A DNA stretch of 64,000 bases from Crocinitomicaceae bacterium. GTDB lineage: Bacteria > Bacteroidota > Bacteroidia > Flavobacteriales_D > Crocinitomicaceae. Shown here piece after piece: positions 30,356 to 39,739 of the stretch. Made by a program: the position numbers and the translations under genes. The notes under the pieces are model-generated. The model was not told the origin of the DNA. It was given only the letters and a program-made list of their open reading frames with translations, and did not search any database. The stretch spans positions 1-64,000 of the forward strand of contig JADJYC010000005.1 of assembly GCA_016719925.1 (NCBI GenBank). Reading direction: 5' to 3'. The stretch's first letter is position 1. Every line of letters begins with the position of its first letter.

Positions 30356-31280
30356 ACTTTAAAAGCCTCATCTTCCTTCCAAGTTTCACAACCTGCTCTT
30401 CACTCAAAAACGGAATGTAGATCAGACACATCACAATTCCAAACGTAAAAATTCCCATGCCAAAAGCGATACTCAAATGAAAGAGTACACCAAAAAGTAA
30501 AAACGGAATTTTAATTTTTCTGAACCAGACAAGAATCGAAAAAAGTCCCTGATAAAGCAGTATACTGTATGTAGCGAGAGAAGCCAGCATGGTATTATCA
30601 GCAAACAGAAAATTCATCATACCATTTGAATAAGCCGGAATTCTGGAAATATAAGCAACAGCCATTCCGCTGGTCCAGTTTTCATCCAGCAATTTATAAA
30701 ACGTACTGAAGAAATAGAGAATGCAAATTTGAATAAGAATGATGTAATAAAATGTATTGTTCACTGCATTCTGTACTTCTGAAAAATTTACCGGATCATC
30801 TTTACGGATTCTCAATTTTACTTTCCATTTATCTGAATTATCACTGCTCTGAATAAACATCAGATAAAAAAGTATCAGACTTAAAATCACTTCCGCTCCG
30901 GTGAACATAAGTGAGCCCTTCATAAATAAATTGGTAGAAAGAAAATACACCATGAACGCAGATATTTTTGGAAGAACTCTGAGAATTCCGGTGATCAAAA
31001 ACAGAAGCTGACCGGCAATAAAAACCAAATAAAGAGAAGAATAAGTAAAATTGGCCGGATGACTCAGCACATTGATAAATGCATAACCCGGTTGCGCCCA
31101 AATAGGCATGGAATAATCCCAGCGCGTACCAGCCATTCCCTGATATGAAAAAATATCATCAGCAATTGGCAGCAATGTTAGCGTATTCAAAAGCAGAAAA
31201 ATATAAATCACTCTTCTGAAAAGTTCAATTTTAAACCAGTGTTCAAAATTGCGGTTGAATATTTCAGGAATGTTTTTCAT
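30348..31280 (-). CDS. HTTM-domain membrane protein
   Basis: 310 residues with about six to eight hydrophobic segments. Resembles the HTTM family (membrane part related to vitamin K-dependent gamma-carboxylase): an early FRRVIYIFLLLNTLTLLP helix, YFFSTFYKLLDENWTSGMAV followed by a short loop, and HLSIAFGMGIFTFGIVMCL near the end. The catalytic lysine pattern of true gamma-carboxylases was not identified, so activity is unknown. The start codon overlaps the upstream stop (TAATG), so it forms a two-gene operon with the DUF5819-like gene. Confidence 0.7.
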   Translation of the reverse strand: MKNIPEIFNRNFEHWFKIELFRRVIYIFLLLNTLTLLPIADDIFSYQGMAGTRWDYSMPIWAQPGYAFINVLSHPANFTYSSLYLVFIAGQLLFLITGILRVLPKISAFMVYFLSTNLFMKGSLMFTGAEVILSLILFYLMFIQSSDNSDKWKVKLRIRKDDPVNFSEVQNAVNNTFYYIILIQICILYFFSTFYKLLDENWTSGMAVAYISRIPAYSNGMMNFLFADNTMLASLATYSILLYQGLFSILVWFRKIKIPFLLFGVLFHLSIAFGMGIFTFGIVMCLIYIPFLSEEQVVKLGRKMRLLKST

Positions 31281-31855
31281 TATTCTTTTTCCCAGTTAAA
31301 TTCAGGCAGCAACAAGGTTCCCTCTTCTTCTGTTTTTATATTGTGATAATAACATTTTGTCAATGCCCGCACCGGATACTTTCCAAACGTAAAATCAGAA
31401 ATTCCATAAATAAACTGACGCATCAGCCAGTAACTGGAAGTAGTTTTATACGCAGCAGCGCTGTCAGCCGGAAATGGTTCATAAATAGAAAGTCCTTTTA
31501 TTTGCAAATCATTGGCTACATAAAACAACATATTGGAATAACAAATGGCAAATTCACCGTGATGGGTGAAACGTAATCTGGAATGCATATCCAGCTGATC
31601 TTTCAGCGGATTAATCCAATCCGTTGAATCATCTTCAAAATAATACTTCACTTCAATTTTGCCGTCATTGACCGGACAAGGCGCAAACAAACTCCAGGTT
31701 TGCTCAAACACCGGAGAAACATACCAGGTGACTGCAGTTTTCAGAACAGGCGGTGTAAACTGATAAGGAAAAGCAAAAATAAAAACGGCCGCACAATGCC
31801 ATGAAAGAAACAGAAACGCCGTCCAGCCTATCAGTTTTTTCCGGTTTTGTGACAT
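31280..31855 (-). CDS. DUF5819-like membrane-anchored protein
   Basis: 191 residues: one N-terminal membrane segment (LIGWTAFLFLSWHCAAVFIF) and an extracytoplasmic domain containing WYVSPVFEQTWSLFAPCPVN, which recalls the W-x-LFAP-x-P signature I associate with DUF5819 proteins next to HTTM genes. Function unknown. Family call from memory of the motif and the context only. First gene of the pair, with a 130-base gap to the divergent fumarylacetoacetase gene. Confidence 0.6.
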   Translation of the reverse strand: MSQNRKKLIGWTAFLFLSWHCAAVFIFAFPYQFTPPVLKTAVTWYVSPVFEQTWSLFAPCPVNDGKIEVKYYFEDDSTDWINPLKDQLDMHSRLRFTHHGEFAICYSNMLFYVANDLQIKGLSIYEPFPADSAAAYKTTSSYWLMRQFIYGISDFTFGKYPVRALTKCYYHNIKTEEEGTLLLPEFNWEKE

Positions 31856-31944
31856 CAGTTGCTTCTTAAATGAATGATTAATAGCCTTTATTGCACTGGT
31901 GCGGATATTTTAAAAACTCCGCAAAAAAATCCTCTTAAACTTCT

Positions 31945-31952
31945 TAAATTTG
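31945..31952 (+). promoter_or_regulatory. -7 box TAAATTTG of the fumarylacetoacetase operon
   Basis: Exact TAnnTTTG match 33 bases before ATG 31986 in the divergent intergenic region. Confidence 0.5.
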
Positions 31953-31985
31953 GTACAAAATAACAATTTCCCGCTGAAACAGTCT

Positions 31986-33253
31986 ATGTCTTTTATCATA
32001 CCCCCAGATGCCAAATCGTGGTTGAACGTTCAACCAAATAGTGATTTCCCTTTACAAAACCTGCCGTTTGGTATTTTTCAGCCCAATGGTAAATCTCCAA
32101 GAGCCGGTGTTGCTCTGGGTGATCAGGTGATTGATTTATTGGTTTTATTTGAAGAAGGTTTTTTAACTGATCTTCCATTTGACCAGAGTGATTTTGAAAA
32201 TTTCCATCTCAATCAAATCATGAGCAAAGGCAAAGGCGCATGTACAGAATTAAGAAAACACATTTTTGAATTGTTTAAGTCTGACGCTGATTTCAAATCA
32301 AAAACAGATATTCACAAAAAATGTCTCCATGCAATGAATGAAGTTTCTATGCTGATGCCTGTAAAGGTTGGTGACTATACTGATTTTTATTCAAGTCGTG
32401 AGCATGCAACCAACGTAGGTGTGATGTTCCGTGATCCGGCAAATGCCTTATTGCCAAACTGGCTGCACATTCCGGTTGGATATCATGGAAGATCTTCTTC
32501 TATTGTGATTTCAGGTCAGCCTGTTTACCGGCCAAAAGGACAGCAACTGCCGGTTGAAAATGAACCACCGGTTTTTGGTCCTTCAAAACAACTTGATTTT
32601 GAACTGGAACTTGCGTTCACCACTTTTCAGGGAAAACCCATGGGTGAAAGTATTTCAACCAAAGAAGCAGATAATTATATTTTTGGAATGTGTCTTTTCA
32701 ATGACTGGTCAGCACGTGATATTCAAAAGTGGGAATATGTTCCGCTGGGACCATTTCTTGCCAAGAATTTTGCATCCTCTGTTTCACCATGGATAGTAAC
32801 GCTGGATGCTCTTGAGCCGTTCCGCATTCCGGGACCGGTACAGGAACCTAAAGTGCTTCCTTATCTGGAATACACAGGTAATAAACACATAGATATTGTA
32901 CTGGAAGTTTATATTCAAACTGAAGATGGTACAGAAAATCTGATTTCAAAATCCAACTACAAACACATGTACTGGAACATGAATCAGCAGTTAGCACATC
33001 ATACCATAAACGGTTGCAATATCAACTGTGAGACATGATGGCTTCAGGAACTATTTCAGGAACTACACCTGATTCATACGGCTCTATGCTTGAACTTGCC
33101 TGGAAAGGAACCAAACCGCTGAAAATGAAAGATGGTACTGAGAGAAAATTTATTCTTGACGGTGACACATTGATCATGCGTGGTTACTGTCAGGGAAAAA
33201 ATTTCAGAGTTGGATTTGGAGAAGTACGCACTAAAGTTTTACCAACAAAATAA
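31986..33253 (+). CDS. fahA: Fumarylacetoacetase, one frame break
   Basis: About 422 residues when rejoined, the normal length. It hydrolyses 4-fumarylacetoacetate to fumarate and acetoacetate, the last step of tyrosine degradation. Recognised by DYTDFYSSREHATNVGVMFR (metal and substrate site), WLHIPVGYHGRSSSIVISG, QLDFELELAFTTF, FNDWSARDIQKWEYVPLGPF, and the C-terminal GTISGTTPDSYGSMLELAWK. ATG 31986 gives the usual start; an upstream in-frame TTG at 31950 overlaps the -7 box. One base is missing near 33029-33031, where GCNINCGDMMASG should read through. Confidence 0.93.
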
Positions 33254-33259
33254 AAAATC

Positions 33260-34497
33260 ATGTTTGCTGCAAGATATTTTCTTTTCACTTTTTTAATGAT
33301 TGCATCACTGCATGCAGTTTCTCAAAAACACAAAGAATTTTATCCAAACGGAAACCTGAAAGAAACCGGTAAATACAAAAAAATGTTCCGGTTAAAACCT
33401 GGATTTTTTATCATGAAAACGGTGCAAAACATGCTGAAGGTCTTTATGTAAAAGGATCCAAAGAAGGTGTATGGAATTATTATCATACCAACGGCCAGCA
33501 GAGTGAAACCGGTTCATATCTCAACGGTGAAGAAACCGGAAAATGGATTGCGTATCATGAAAACGGCGTCAAAGAATCAGAAGGAAATTATGATAAAGGC
33601 AACCGAACAGGAAAATGGATTTATTATCATGAGAACGGAAAAGTTGCTGAAGAAGGATCTTTTGAAAAAGACAAACAAACCGGAATCTGGAATTATTATT
33701 TTGAAAGCGGTGTACTTGCCAAAACTGGCAACTGGAATGATGATGTGGCAGATGGTGAATGGATTTATTATTATGAAAATGGCAATGTCTCTGAAAAGGG
33801 AATTTGGAAAGATCATCACCAGACTGGTATTTGGACTTATTATGATGAGAACGGAAAATTGGAAGAAGAAGGAGAATATGCTGCAGGAGTTCAAAGTGGT
33901 GAGTGGAAATATTATTATCCTTCAGGTCAGCTTCAAAAATTTGGTCACTGGAAAAATGATCAGAATGACGGTGAATGGTTATACTACCATGAAAACGGAA
34001 AATTAGAGAAAAAAGGATATTGGGTAAACGGTGTAGTGAACGGTGTTTGGACCTATTATTATGAATCAGGAGCTGTACTTGAGGAAGGCTCATTTAACGC
34101 TGAAGGAAATCAGGATGGAATCTGGAATTATTATTATGAAACCGGACAATTGCAAAAAAGCGGCTCCTGGCAAAATGGTGAGACAAACGGTATCTGGACA
34201 TTTTATTACACCAACGGAAAAGTAGAAAAAAAAGGAACGTATGAGAATGGAACAGCAGTAGGGATTTGGGCATACTATTCAGACAAAGGATATAAAACTG
34301 ATGAAGGACCCTGGGAAAACGGATTGATGAATGGAATATGGACCTATTATTATCCCGGCGGAAAAATAAAAGAAAAAGGGTTGTGGTCAAACTCAGTTCA
34401 AAATGGACTGTGGAGTTACTATTCAGAAAAAGGTAAACTGATTGAAACACGTGAATGGCTGAATGGAAAAGCAACGGGAAAATATACGCTTTACTAG
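33260..34497 (+). CDS. Secreted MORN/YwqK-type repeat protein, one frame break
   Basis: About 412 residues when rejoined. Signal peptide (1-~21, ending LHAVSQ) followed by 16 consecutive 23-residue repeats of the form GxWxYYxENGxLxExGxYxNG, which accounts for nearly the whole protein. Such repeats are called MORN_2 or 'YwqK-family antitoxin' repeats; here the protein is exported and no toxin gene is adjacent, so an antitoxin role is not supported. The break is a seven-A run at 33377-33383 (eight expected), after KETGKYKK. The first in-frame start codon downstream of the break is only at 33745 (GTG), but the frame is open from the break onward. Repeats at DNA level have a 69-base period. Confidence 0.85.
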
Positions 34498-34503
34498 AAA
34501 AAA

Positions 34504-36714
34504 ATGACCGGCGAAACATTTGATGAAATAGATCTGGAAAAAGAAAGGCTTGAAATTTTAAAAGCTTACCGGGGATTGTTATGGGCCAGCCGGCACGTGC
34601 GTGATAAAGAAGATACCAAACTCATCCGCAAAGCATTTGACCTTGCTGTTGAAGCGCATAAGGAGATGCGCAGAAAATCAGGTGAACCGTATATTTTTCA
34701 TCCCATTGCTGTTGCGCGTATATGCTGTGAGGAGATGGGACTTGGAACAACAGCAATTGTATGCGCACTTTTACATGATACCGTTGAAGACACGTATATC
34801 ACATTGAATGACATTGAAGAAATGTTTGGTTTCAAAGTGAGAGTCATTATTAATGGTCTCACAAAAATTCCGGAAGTATTTGATGAAAATATTTCGTTGC
34901 AGGCTGAAAATTTCCGCAAACTGATTCTGACTATTTCAGATGATTTACGTGTGGCGTTTATTAAAATAGCTGACCGTTTGCACAACATGCGCACGCTTAG
35001 TTCCATGCGTCCTGACAAGCGTCTTAAAATATGTTCAGAGACTGAATTTTTATATGCACCGCTGGCGCACCGTTTTGGATTCAACGCTATCAAAAATGAA
35101 TTTGAAGACATCATTTTTAAATACAAAGAGCCGGAGCGTTATGCAGAGATTGAAAGTAAACTGGAAAAAACCAAAGAAATCAGAAACCGGTTTATCCGTC
35201 ACTTTACCAATCCGATAAAAAAAGTACTGGAAAAAGAAGGATTTAATTTCAGCATCAAAGCCCGGACAAAAAGTATTCCTTCTATCTACAAAAAAGTATT
35301 TCAGAAAAATGTAAGTTTTGATGAGATCTTTGACATTTTCGCTATACGTATTATTTATGATACCGAACTGGAAAATGAGAAGCCGATGGCCTGGCGGATT
35401 TATTCCATTGTAACCGATTTTTATCAGCCAAATCCCGATCGTTTGCGTGACTGGATTTCCATTCCAAAAGCCAATGGTTATGAATCATTGCACACAACCG
35501 TGATGAGTCCTACCGGTAAATGGGTGGAAGTGCAGATCAGAAGTGTTCGAATGGATGAAATTGCTGATAAAGGTTATGCCGCGCACTAGAAATACAAAGA
35601 AAATAACTCACAGGATAATACCTTTGACAGATGGATTGGTGAGATCAGAGATTTACTTGAAAATCCGGAAGCAAATGCTGAAGAATTTATTGACGAATTC
35701 AAACTGAATTTATTCACCGATGAAATTTATGTTTTTACTCCCAACGGAGATCTGAGAGTATTGCCAAAAAATGCAACAACACTTGATTTTGCTTTCGATA
35801 TTCATACGGATGTCGGTCTGACTTGTATTGGCGCAAAAGTGAACGGAAAATTATTACCCATCAGTCACGTTTTAAAAAGCGGAGATCAGGTGGAGATTAT
35901 CCGTTCCAAAAAACAGCAGCCGAAAGAAGACTGGCTGAAATTTGTAGGAACTGCAAGAGCAAAAGCAAAAATCAAATCTGCTTTAAAAGAAGAACAAAAA
36001 AGAATTGCCGCTGACGGAAAAGAAATTCTGCAAAGAAAATTCACCCAGCTTCATGTCAATTTTTCCAGTGAAAATATTTCAGTGTTAGAAAAGTATTTTC
36101 AGATACCCAACACCCTTGAACTCTATTTTCAGATTGCCAAGGGAAAAGTGGACCTCAGCCGTTTGCGTGAACTGGAAATCACTGCAAAAAATCTGGTGCT
36201 TCCCAAAGCTGAAAAAACAGAAAACACAAGCGCACTTCAGAATATTATTACCTGCGTTGACAGTAAAAAAGATACCATCATTATTGGTGAAGATTTTAAA
36301 GACATTGAATACAAGCTGGCCAATTGCTGTACGCCTATTCCGGGTGATGATGTGTTTGGATTTATTACCGCAACAGAAGGAATTAAAATTCACCGTGTAA
36401 ATTGCCCCAATGCAACACGGCTGATGTCAAATTATGCGTACCGCATTATCAAGGCAACCTGGAAAAGCAAACACCTCAAAGAAAGACTTGCCGGAATTAA
36501 AATTACCGGAATTGATGATGTGGGAATTGTAAATACGATTACCAACATTATTTCTTCAGAGCACCGCGTAAATATGAAATCAATCAGCTTTGAATCCAAC
36601 GACGGTATTTTTGAAGGAAAAATTCAACTCTATGTTTACGATACTGAACATCTGGATAAATTAATGTTGCAATTTGAAGAGATTACGGGGGTAAAATCTG
36701 TGGAGAGGGTGTAA
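34504..36714 (+). CDS. spoT: RelA/SpoT-family (p)ppGpp synthetase/hydrolase with in-frame TAG
   Basis: 736 codons, the normal length. HD hydrolase domain: HPIAVARICCEE, LLHDTVEDT and IKIADRLHNMRTL retain the metal-binding residues. Synthetase domain: FDIFAIRIIYDT and DWISIPKANGYESLHTTV. TGS domain (~residues 400-465, IYVFTPNGDLRVLPKNATTL), Zn-finger-like/CC segment (YKLANCCTPIPGDDV) and C-terminal ACT domain. A TAG at 35587-35589 splits the gene at GYAAH-*-KYKE; family members have Trp (TGG) there, so a single G-to-A change explains it. If real, it would leave a 361-residue catalytic half without regulatory domains. It is probably co-transcribed with the MORN gene (6-base gap). Confidence 0.93.
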
Positions 36715-36762
36715 ATTCATCAGCCTAAATTTAATTTAGGAAAGTGTGAAAATCAAAAAGTT

Positions 36763-37534
36763 ATGAAACGATTCCACGCATTTGAATGGGAAGATCTGAA
36801 ATGGTTTCCGGTAAGCTGGCGGGATTATGGTACAGATTATCTCAAATTTATTGCCACACGCTTTGACATTTACAAACCGGTAATTCCGCTGTTGAAAAAA
36901 GGGCTTGATGAAAGCAAAGAAAAAATTTGGGTGGACTGCGCATCTGGTGCAGGCAGCGGATTGATTAATCTGGCAAGACATTTAAAAAGAATATCCTGAT
37001 CTGAAAATTGTGCTGACTGATTTTTATCCCAATATTGAAGGCTTTGAACGAACCAAATCTGAGGTACCCGATACGTTTGAGTATGTTTCTGAATCAGTTG
37101 ATGCTGCCAATGTCCCAAATGAATTCAATGGTAAATTAAGAACCATTTTTGGTGCGTTTCATCACTTCAGACCTGAGTCAGCCAGAAAAATAATTCAGAA
37201 TGCCGTTGACTCTGATTCGCCGATAATAATCATTGAACCGGTGGGCAGAAATTTCATGAGTTTTTCTCCTGATTTTTATTCCGCTGAATGTGATTCTTTT
37301 ACTCCTTTCATCCGTCCGGTGAGATGGAGTGTTTTGCCTTTTATCTACCTGCTGCCACTCATTCCTTTGTATGTTCTCTGGGACGGAACCATTTCACTTT
37401 TCAGAACCTACAACATCAATGAAAGAAAAGCACTGATTGCATCTTTAAATAATTCAGAAAAATATCACTGGGAAATTGATCAGACCAAAGGTGCAATGCC
37501 AATCAACTATGTTGTCGGATTCAAAAAGAAGTAA
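36763..37534 (+). CDS. Class I methyltransferase-like protein with C-terminal hydrophobic segment, one frame break
   Basis: About 256 residues when rejoined. WVDCASGAGSGLINLARHL is a motif-I-like nucleotide-binding loop followed by LKIVLTDFYP (motif II position, acidic D) and TIFGAFHHFRPESARKII (motif IV-like), the order of a SAM-dependent methyltransferase fold; activity is inferred. An unusual hydrophobic stretch, SVLPFIYLLPLIPLYVLWDG, lies near residues 190-210 and could be a membrane-association or lid segment. The A run 36984-36988 has one base too many (four gives HLKEYPDLKIV). A short hairpin CCTAAAT/ATTTAGG (36724-36740) precedes the gene. Confidence 0.65.
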
Positions 37535-37577
37535 AATGAATCGGTTGCAGGACAATGCTGAATCTGCTAATTCTTAT

Positions 37578-37585
37578 TATCTTTA
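37578..37585 (+). promoter_or_regulatory. Possible -7 box (TATCTTTA) of the Fur-family gene
   Basis: One mismatch to TAnnTTTG, 21 bases before ATG 37606. No clear -33 element. Confidence 0.4.
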
Positions 37586-37605
37586 CACTGGCAATCAAGT
37601 GATTT

Positions 37606-38064
37606 ATGATTGATAAAGAATCTTTACAAGAAACGGTTAAAACAATTTTCTGCCATTTTCTGGAAAAAAACGGGCATCGTAAAACGCCTGAAAGATTCGC
37701 TATTCTCGCTGAAATTTACGCACACAAGGGGCATTTTGATATTGAATCTCTTTATGTCAAAATGAAAAATAAAAACTACCGGGTGAGCCGGGCAACGTTG
37801 TACAATACCATGGAATTATTATTAGCCTGTAATCTGGTGAGAAAACATCAGTTTGGAAGTAATATCTCCCATTTTGAAAAAGCACACGGTTACAGCCAGC
37901 ATGATCACGTTATATGCACTGATTCAGGTGATGTAATTGAGTTTTGTGATCCGCGTATTGAAAAAATAAAAGCCACGGTTGAAGAACTGTTCAATGTCAA
38001 AATTCATCATCATTCACTGTATTTTTACGGTGAAAAACTGGCAGACAAAAAATCAGTCGGATGA
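37606..38064 (+). CDS. Fur-family metal-dependent transcriptional regulator
   Basis: 152 residues. Winged-helix part: HRKTPERFAILAEIYAHKGHFD and YRVSRATLYNTMELLLACNLV. Dimerisation and metal part: HDHVICTDSGDVIEFCDPRIE and IHHHSLYFYG. The usual C-x-x-C at ICxxCG is C-x-x-S here (ICTDSG), so one ligand of the structural zinc site seems replaced. Likely controls iron or oxidative-stress genes; the exact metal cannot be told. The stop overlaps the STAS start (ATGA), indicating coupling to the following gene. Confidence 0.9.
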   Translation: MIDKESLQETVKTIFCHFLEKNGHRKTPERFAILAEIYAHKGHFDIESLYVKMKNKNYRVSRATLYNTMELLLACNLVRKHQFGSNISHFEKAHGYSQHDHVICTDSGDVIEFCDPRIEKIKATVEELFNVKIHHHSLYFYGEKLADKKSVG

Positions 38065-38408
38065 GTATTTCCCTGAATCAGATCAGCCATACAAACTGCA
38101 CTGAAATTCAGGTTTCAGGTTCAGCACTCACCGAACCAGAATTTGAAGTACTGACAGATGCCGTTCAGGAACTGATTGAAACAGACAATTCCAACATCAT
38201 TCTCAATCTCAAAGAAATCAAAGTTCTCAATAGTCTGGGAATTAATACACTGATTAAAATTTTTACCAGAAGCCGTAATCACGGCGGAGACCTGATTATT
38301 GTTAATATCTCAGACAAAATTAGTCAGGTATTGTTGCTCACCAAACTGAATACTGTTCTTAATATTGCACCTTCCGTGCAAGAAGCGGTGAACAACTTTA
38401 ATTCGTAG
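38061..38408 (+). CDS. STAS-domain protein (anti-anti-sigma-factor type)
   Basis: 115 residues, a single STAS domain: N-terminal strand with a Thr/Gln-rich edge, then IILNLKEIKVLNSLGINTLI and the C-terminal DKISQVLLLTKLNTVL. In SpoIIAA-type proteins the phosphorylated Ser precedes the Gly in DSSG; here the motif reads NSLG, so that Ser is Leu, with a Ser one position earlier. Possible partner of the PP2C/SpoIIE phosphatases at 41229 and 49973; no RsbW/SpoIIAB-type kinase is in the window. Overlaps fur and lies 2 bases before purA. Confidence 0.82.
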   Translation: MSISLNQISHTNCTEIQVSGSALTEPEFEVLTDAVQELIETDNSNIILNLKEIKVLNSLGINTLIKIFTRSRNHGGDLIIVNISDKISQVLLLTKLNTVLNIAPSVQEAVNNFNS

Positions 38409-38410
38409 CA

Positions 38411-39739
38411 ATGCAAACAGATGTTTTATTAGGTCTTCAATGGGGTGATGAAGGCAAAGGAAAAATTGTGGATGTGGTAACACCCGCTTATCAGATTATT
38501 GCCCGCTTTCAGGGTGGACCCAATGCTGGACACACGCTTATTTTTGAAGGTAAAAAACATGTACTCCATACAGTTCCTTCAGGTATTTTCAGAAAAGATG
38601 CCATTAACATCATTGGTAATGGAGTGGTGATTGATCCGATAACGCTGCGCGGCGAAATTGAAAAAATTGAAGCACAGGGAATAGTGGTTGGTAAAAATCT
38701 GCTTATTTCCAGAAAAGCGCATTTAATTTTGCCTACACATAAAATTCTGGATAAATATTCAGAAGAATCCAAAGGACAGCATAAAATTGGTTCAACACTG
38801 AAAGGAATTGGACCAACATACATGGACAAAACCGGCAGAAACGGTTTGAGAATGGGTGATACAGAACTTGCTTCATTCAAAGAAAAATACAATGCACTTG
38901 TTTCAAAGCATAAAAAAATGCTTGGCAGTTATGATTACAAATCCTTGCTGGATGAGACAGAAAGCAAATGGTTTGAGGCAATTGATTTTCTGAAAAAAAT
39001 TGAACTGATTGACAGCGAAATTTATGTAAACAAAGCACTCGCTGAAGGCAAAAAAATTCTGGCTGAAGGTGCTCAGGGTACTATGCTGGATATTGATTTT
39101 GGAACCTATCCGTATGTTACTTCATCCAACACAGTTACTGCAGGAACCTGTACCGGACTTGGTGTTGCGCCTACAAAAATTGGTGAAGTAATTGGTATTT
39201 TCAAAGCTTATTGTACGCGTGTCGGCAGTGGTCCTTTTCCAACAGAACAGAACAATGAAACCGGTGCAAAGATCAGAGAAATCGGACATGAATACGGTGC
39301 AACAACCGGTCGTGAACGCCGCTGCGGATGGGTGGATTTACCTGCTCTCAAATACGCATGTATGATCAACGGAGCAACACAGCTGGCCATGATGAAAGCA
39401 GATGTTCTGGACACTTTTGAAACTATTCAGGTGTGCACGCACTATGAAATCAACGGAGTAAAGACAGAATATTTCCCGTATGACATTGACGGACTTGACA
39501 TCAAACCGGTGTATCACGCTATGAAAGGCTGGAAAACAGATTTAACCAAACTGCGCAGGATGGAAGATGCTCCCAAAGAATTTTCTGAGTACATCGCATA
39601 CTTGGAAAGAGAATTAAACGTTCCTATCACTATCCTATCAGTAGGACCGGACAGAGAACAGACTATCATTCGAAAAAGAATTGAAAACAATTTCACAAAT
39701 AGGATTCCGGGCGCTTGTAATGAGCGTCCTTTTTTTTAG
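38411..39739 (+). CDS. purA: Adenylosuccinate synthetase
   Basis: 442 residues as read. GTP-dependent ligation of IMP and aspartate, the first committed step of AMP synthesis. Motifs: GLQWGDEGKGKIVDVV (nucleotide loop, catalytic Asp), GGPNAGHTL, GIGPTYMDKTGRNGLRMGD, AEGAQGTMLDIDFGTYPYVT, TTGRERRCGWVDLPALKY, and the C-terminal SVGPDREQTI. Family members end soon after that motif; the further ~20 residues (IRKRIENNF...) overlap the OstA-like start and a hairpin. One more A in the run at 39673-39677 would stop it at about 39683, the more usual length. Frame before that point is intact. Confidence 0.95.
   Translation: MQTDVLLGLQWGDEGKGKIVDVVTPAYQIIARFQGGPNAGHTLIFEGKKHVLHTVPSGIFRKDAINIIGNGVVIDPITLRGEIEKIEAQGIVVGKNLLISRKAHLILPTHKILDKYSEESKGQHKIGSTLKGIGPTYMDKTGRNGLRMGDTELASFKEKYNALVSKHKKMLGSYDYKSLLDETESKWFEAIDFLKKIELIDSEIYVNKALAEGKKILAEGAQGTMLDIDFGTYPYVTSSNTVTAGTCTGLGVAPTKIGEVIGIFKAYCTRVGSGPFPTEQNNETGAKIREIGHEYGATTGRERRCGWVDLPALKYACMINGATQLAMMKADVLDTFETIQVCTHYEINGVKTEYFPYDIDGLDIKPVYHAMKGWKTDLTKLRRMEDAPKEFSEYIAYLERELNVPITILSVGPDREQTIIRKRIENNFTNRIPGACNERPFF

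Noticed and set aside
33260..34497. Toxin-antitoxin system at the YwqK-like gene
   Set aside because: The protein has a signal peptide and no small partner gene lies beside it, so the family name alone is not evidence.
33569..34519. Long minus-strand open frames opposite the MORN-repeat gene
   Set aside because: They are mirror images of a 69-base repeat whose codons avoid stops on the other strand. They have no family features, and the plus strand encodes a clear repeat protein.
35587..35589. Stop-codon reassignment (TAG as tryptophan)
   Set aside because: TAG ends several other genes normally (20901, 34497, 38408), so a single base change is the simpler explanation.
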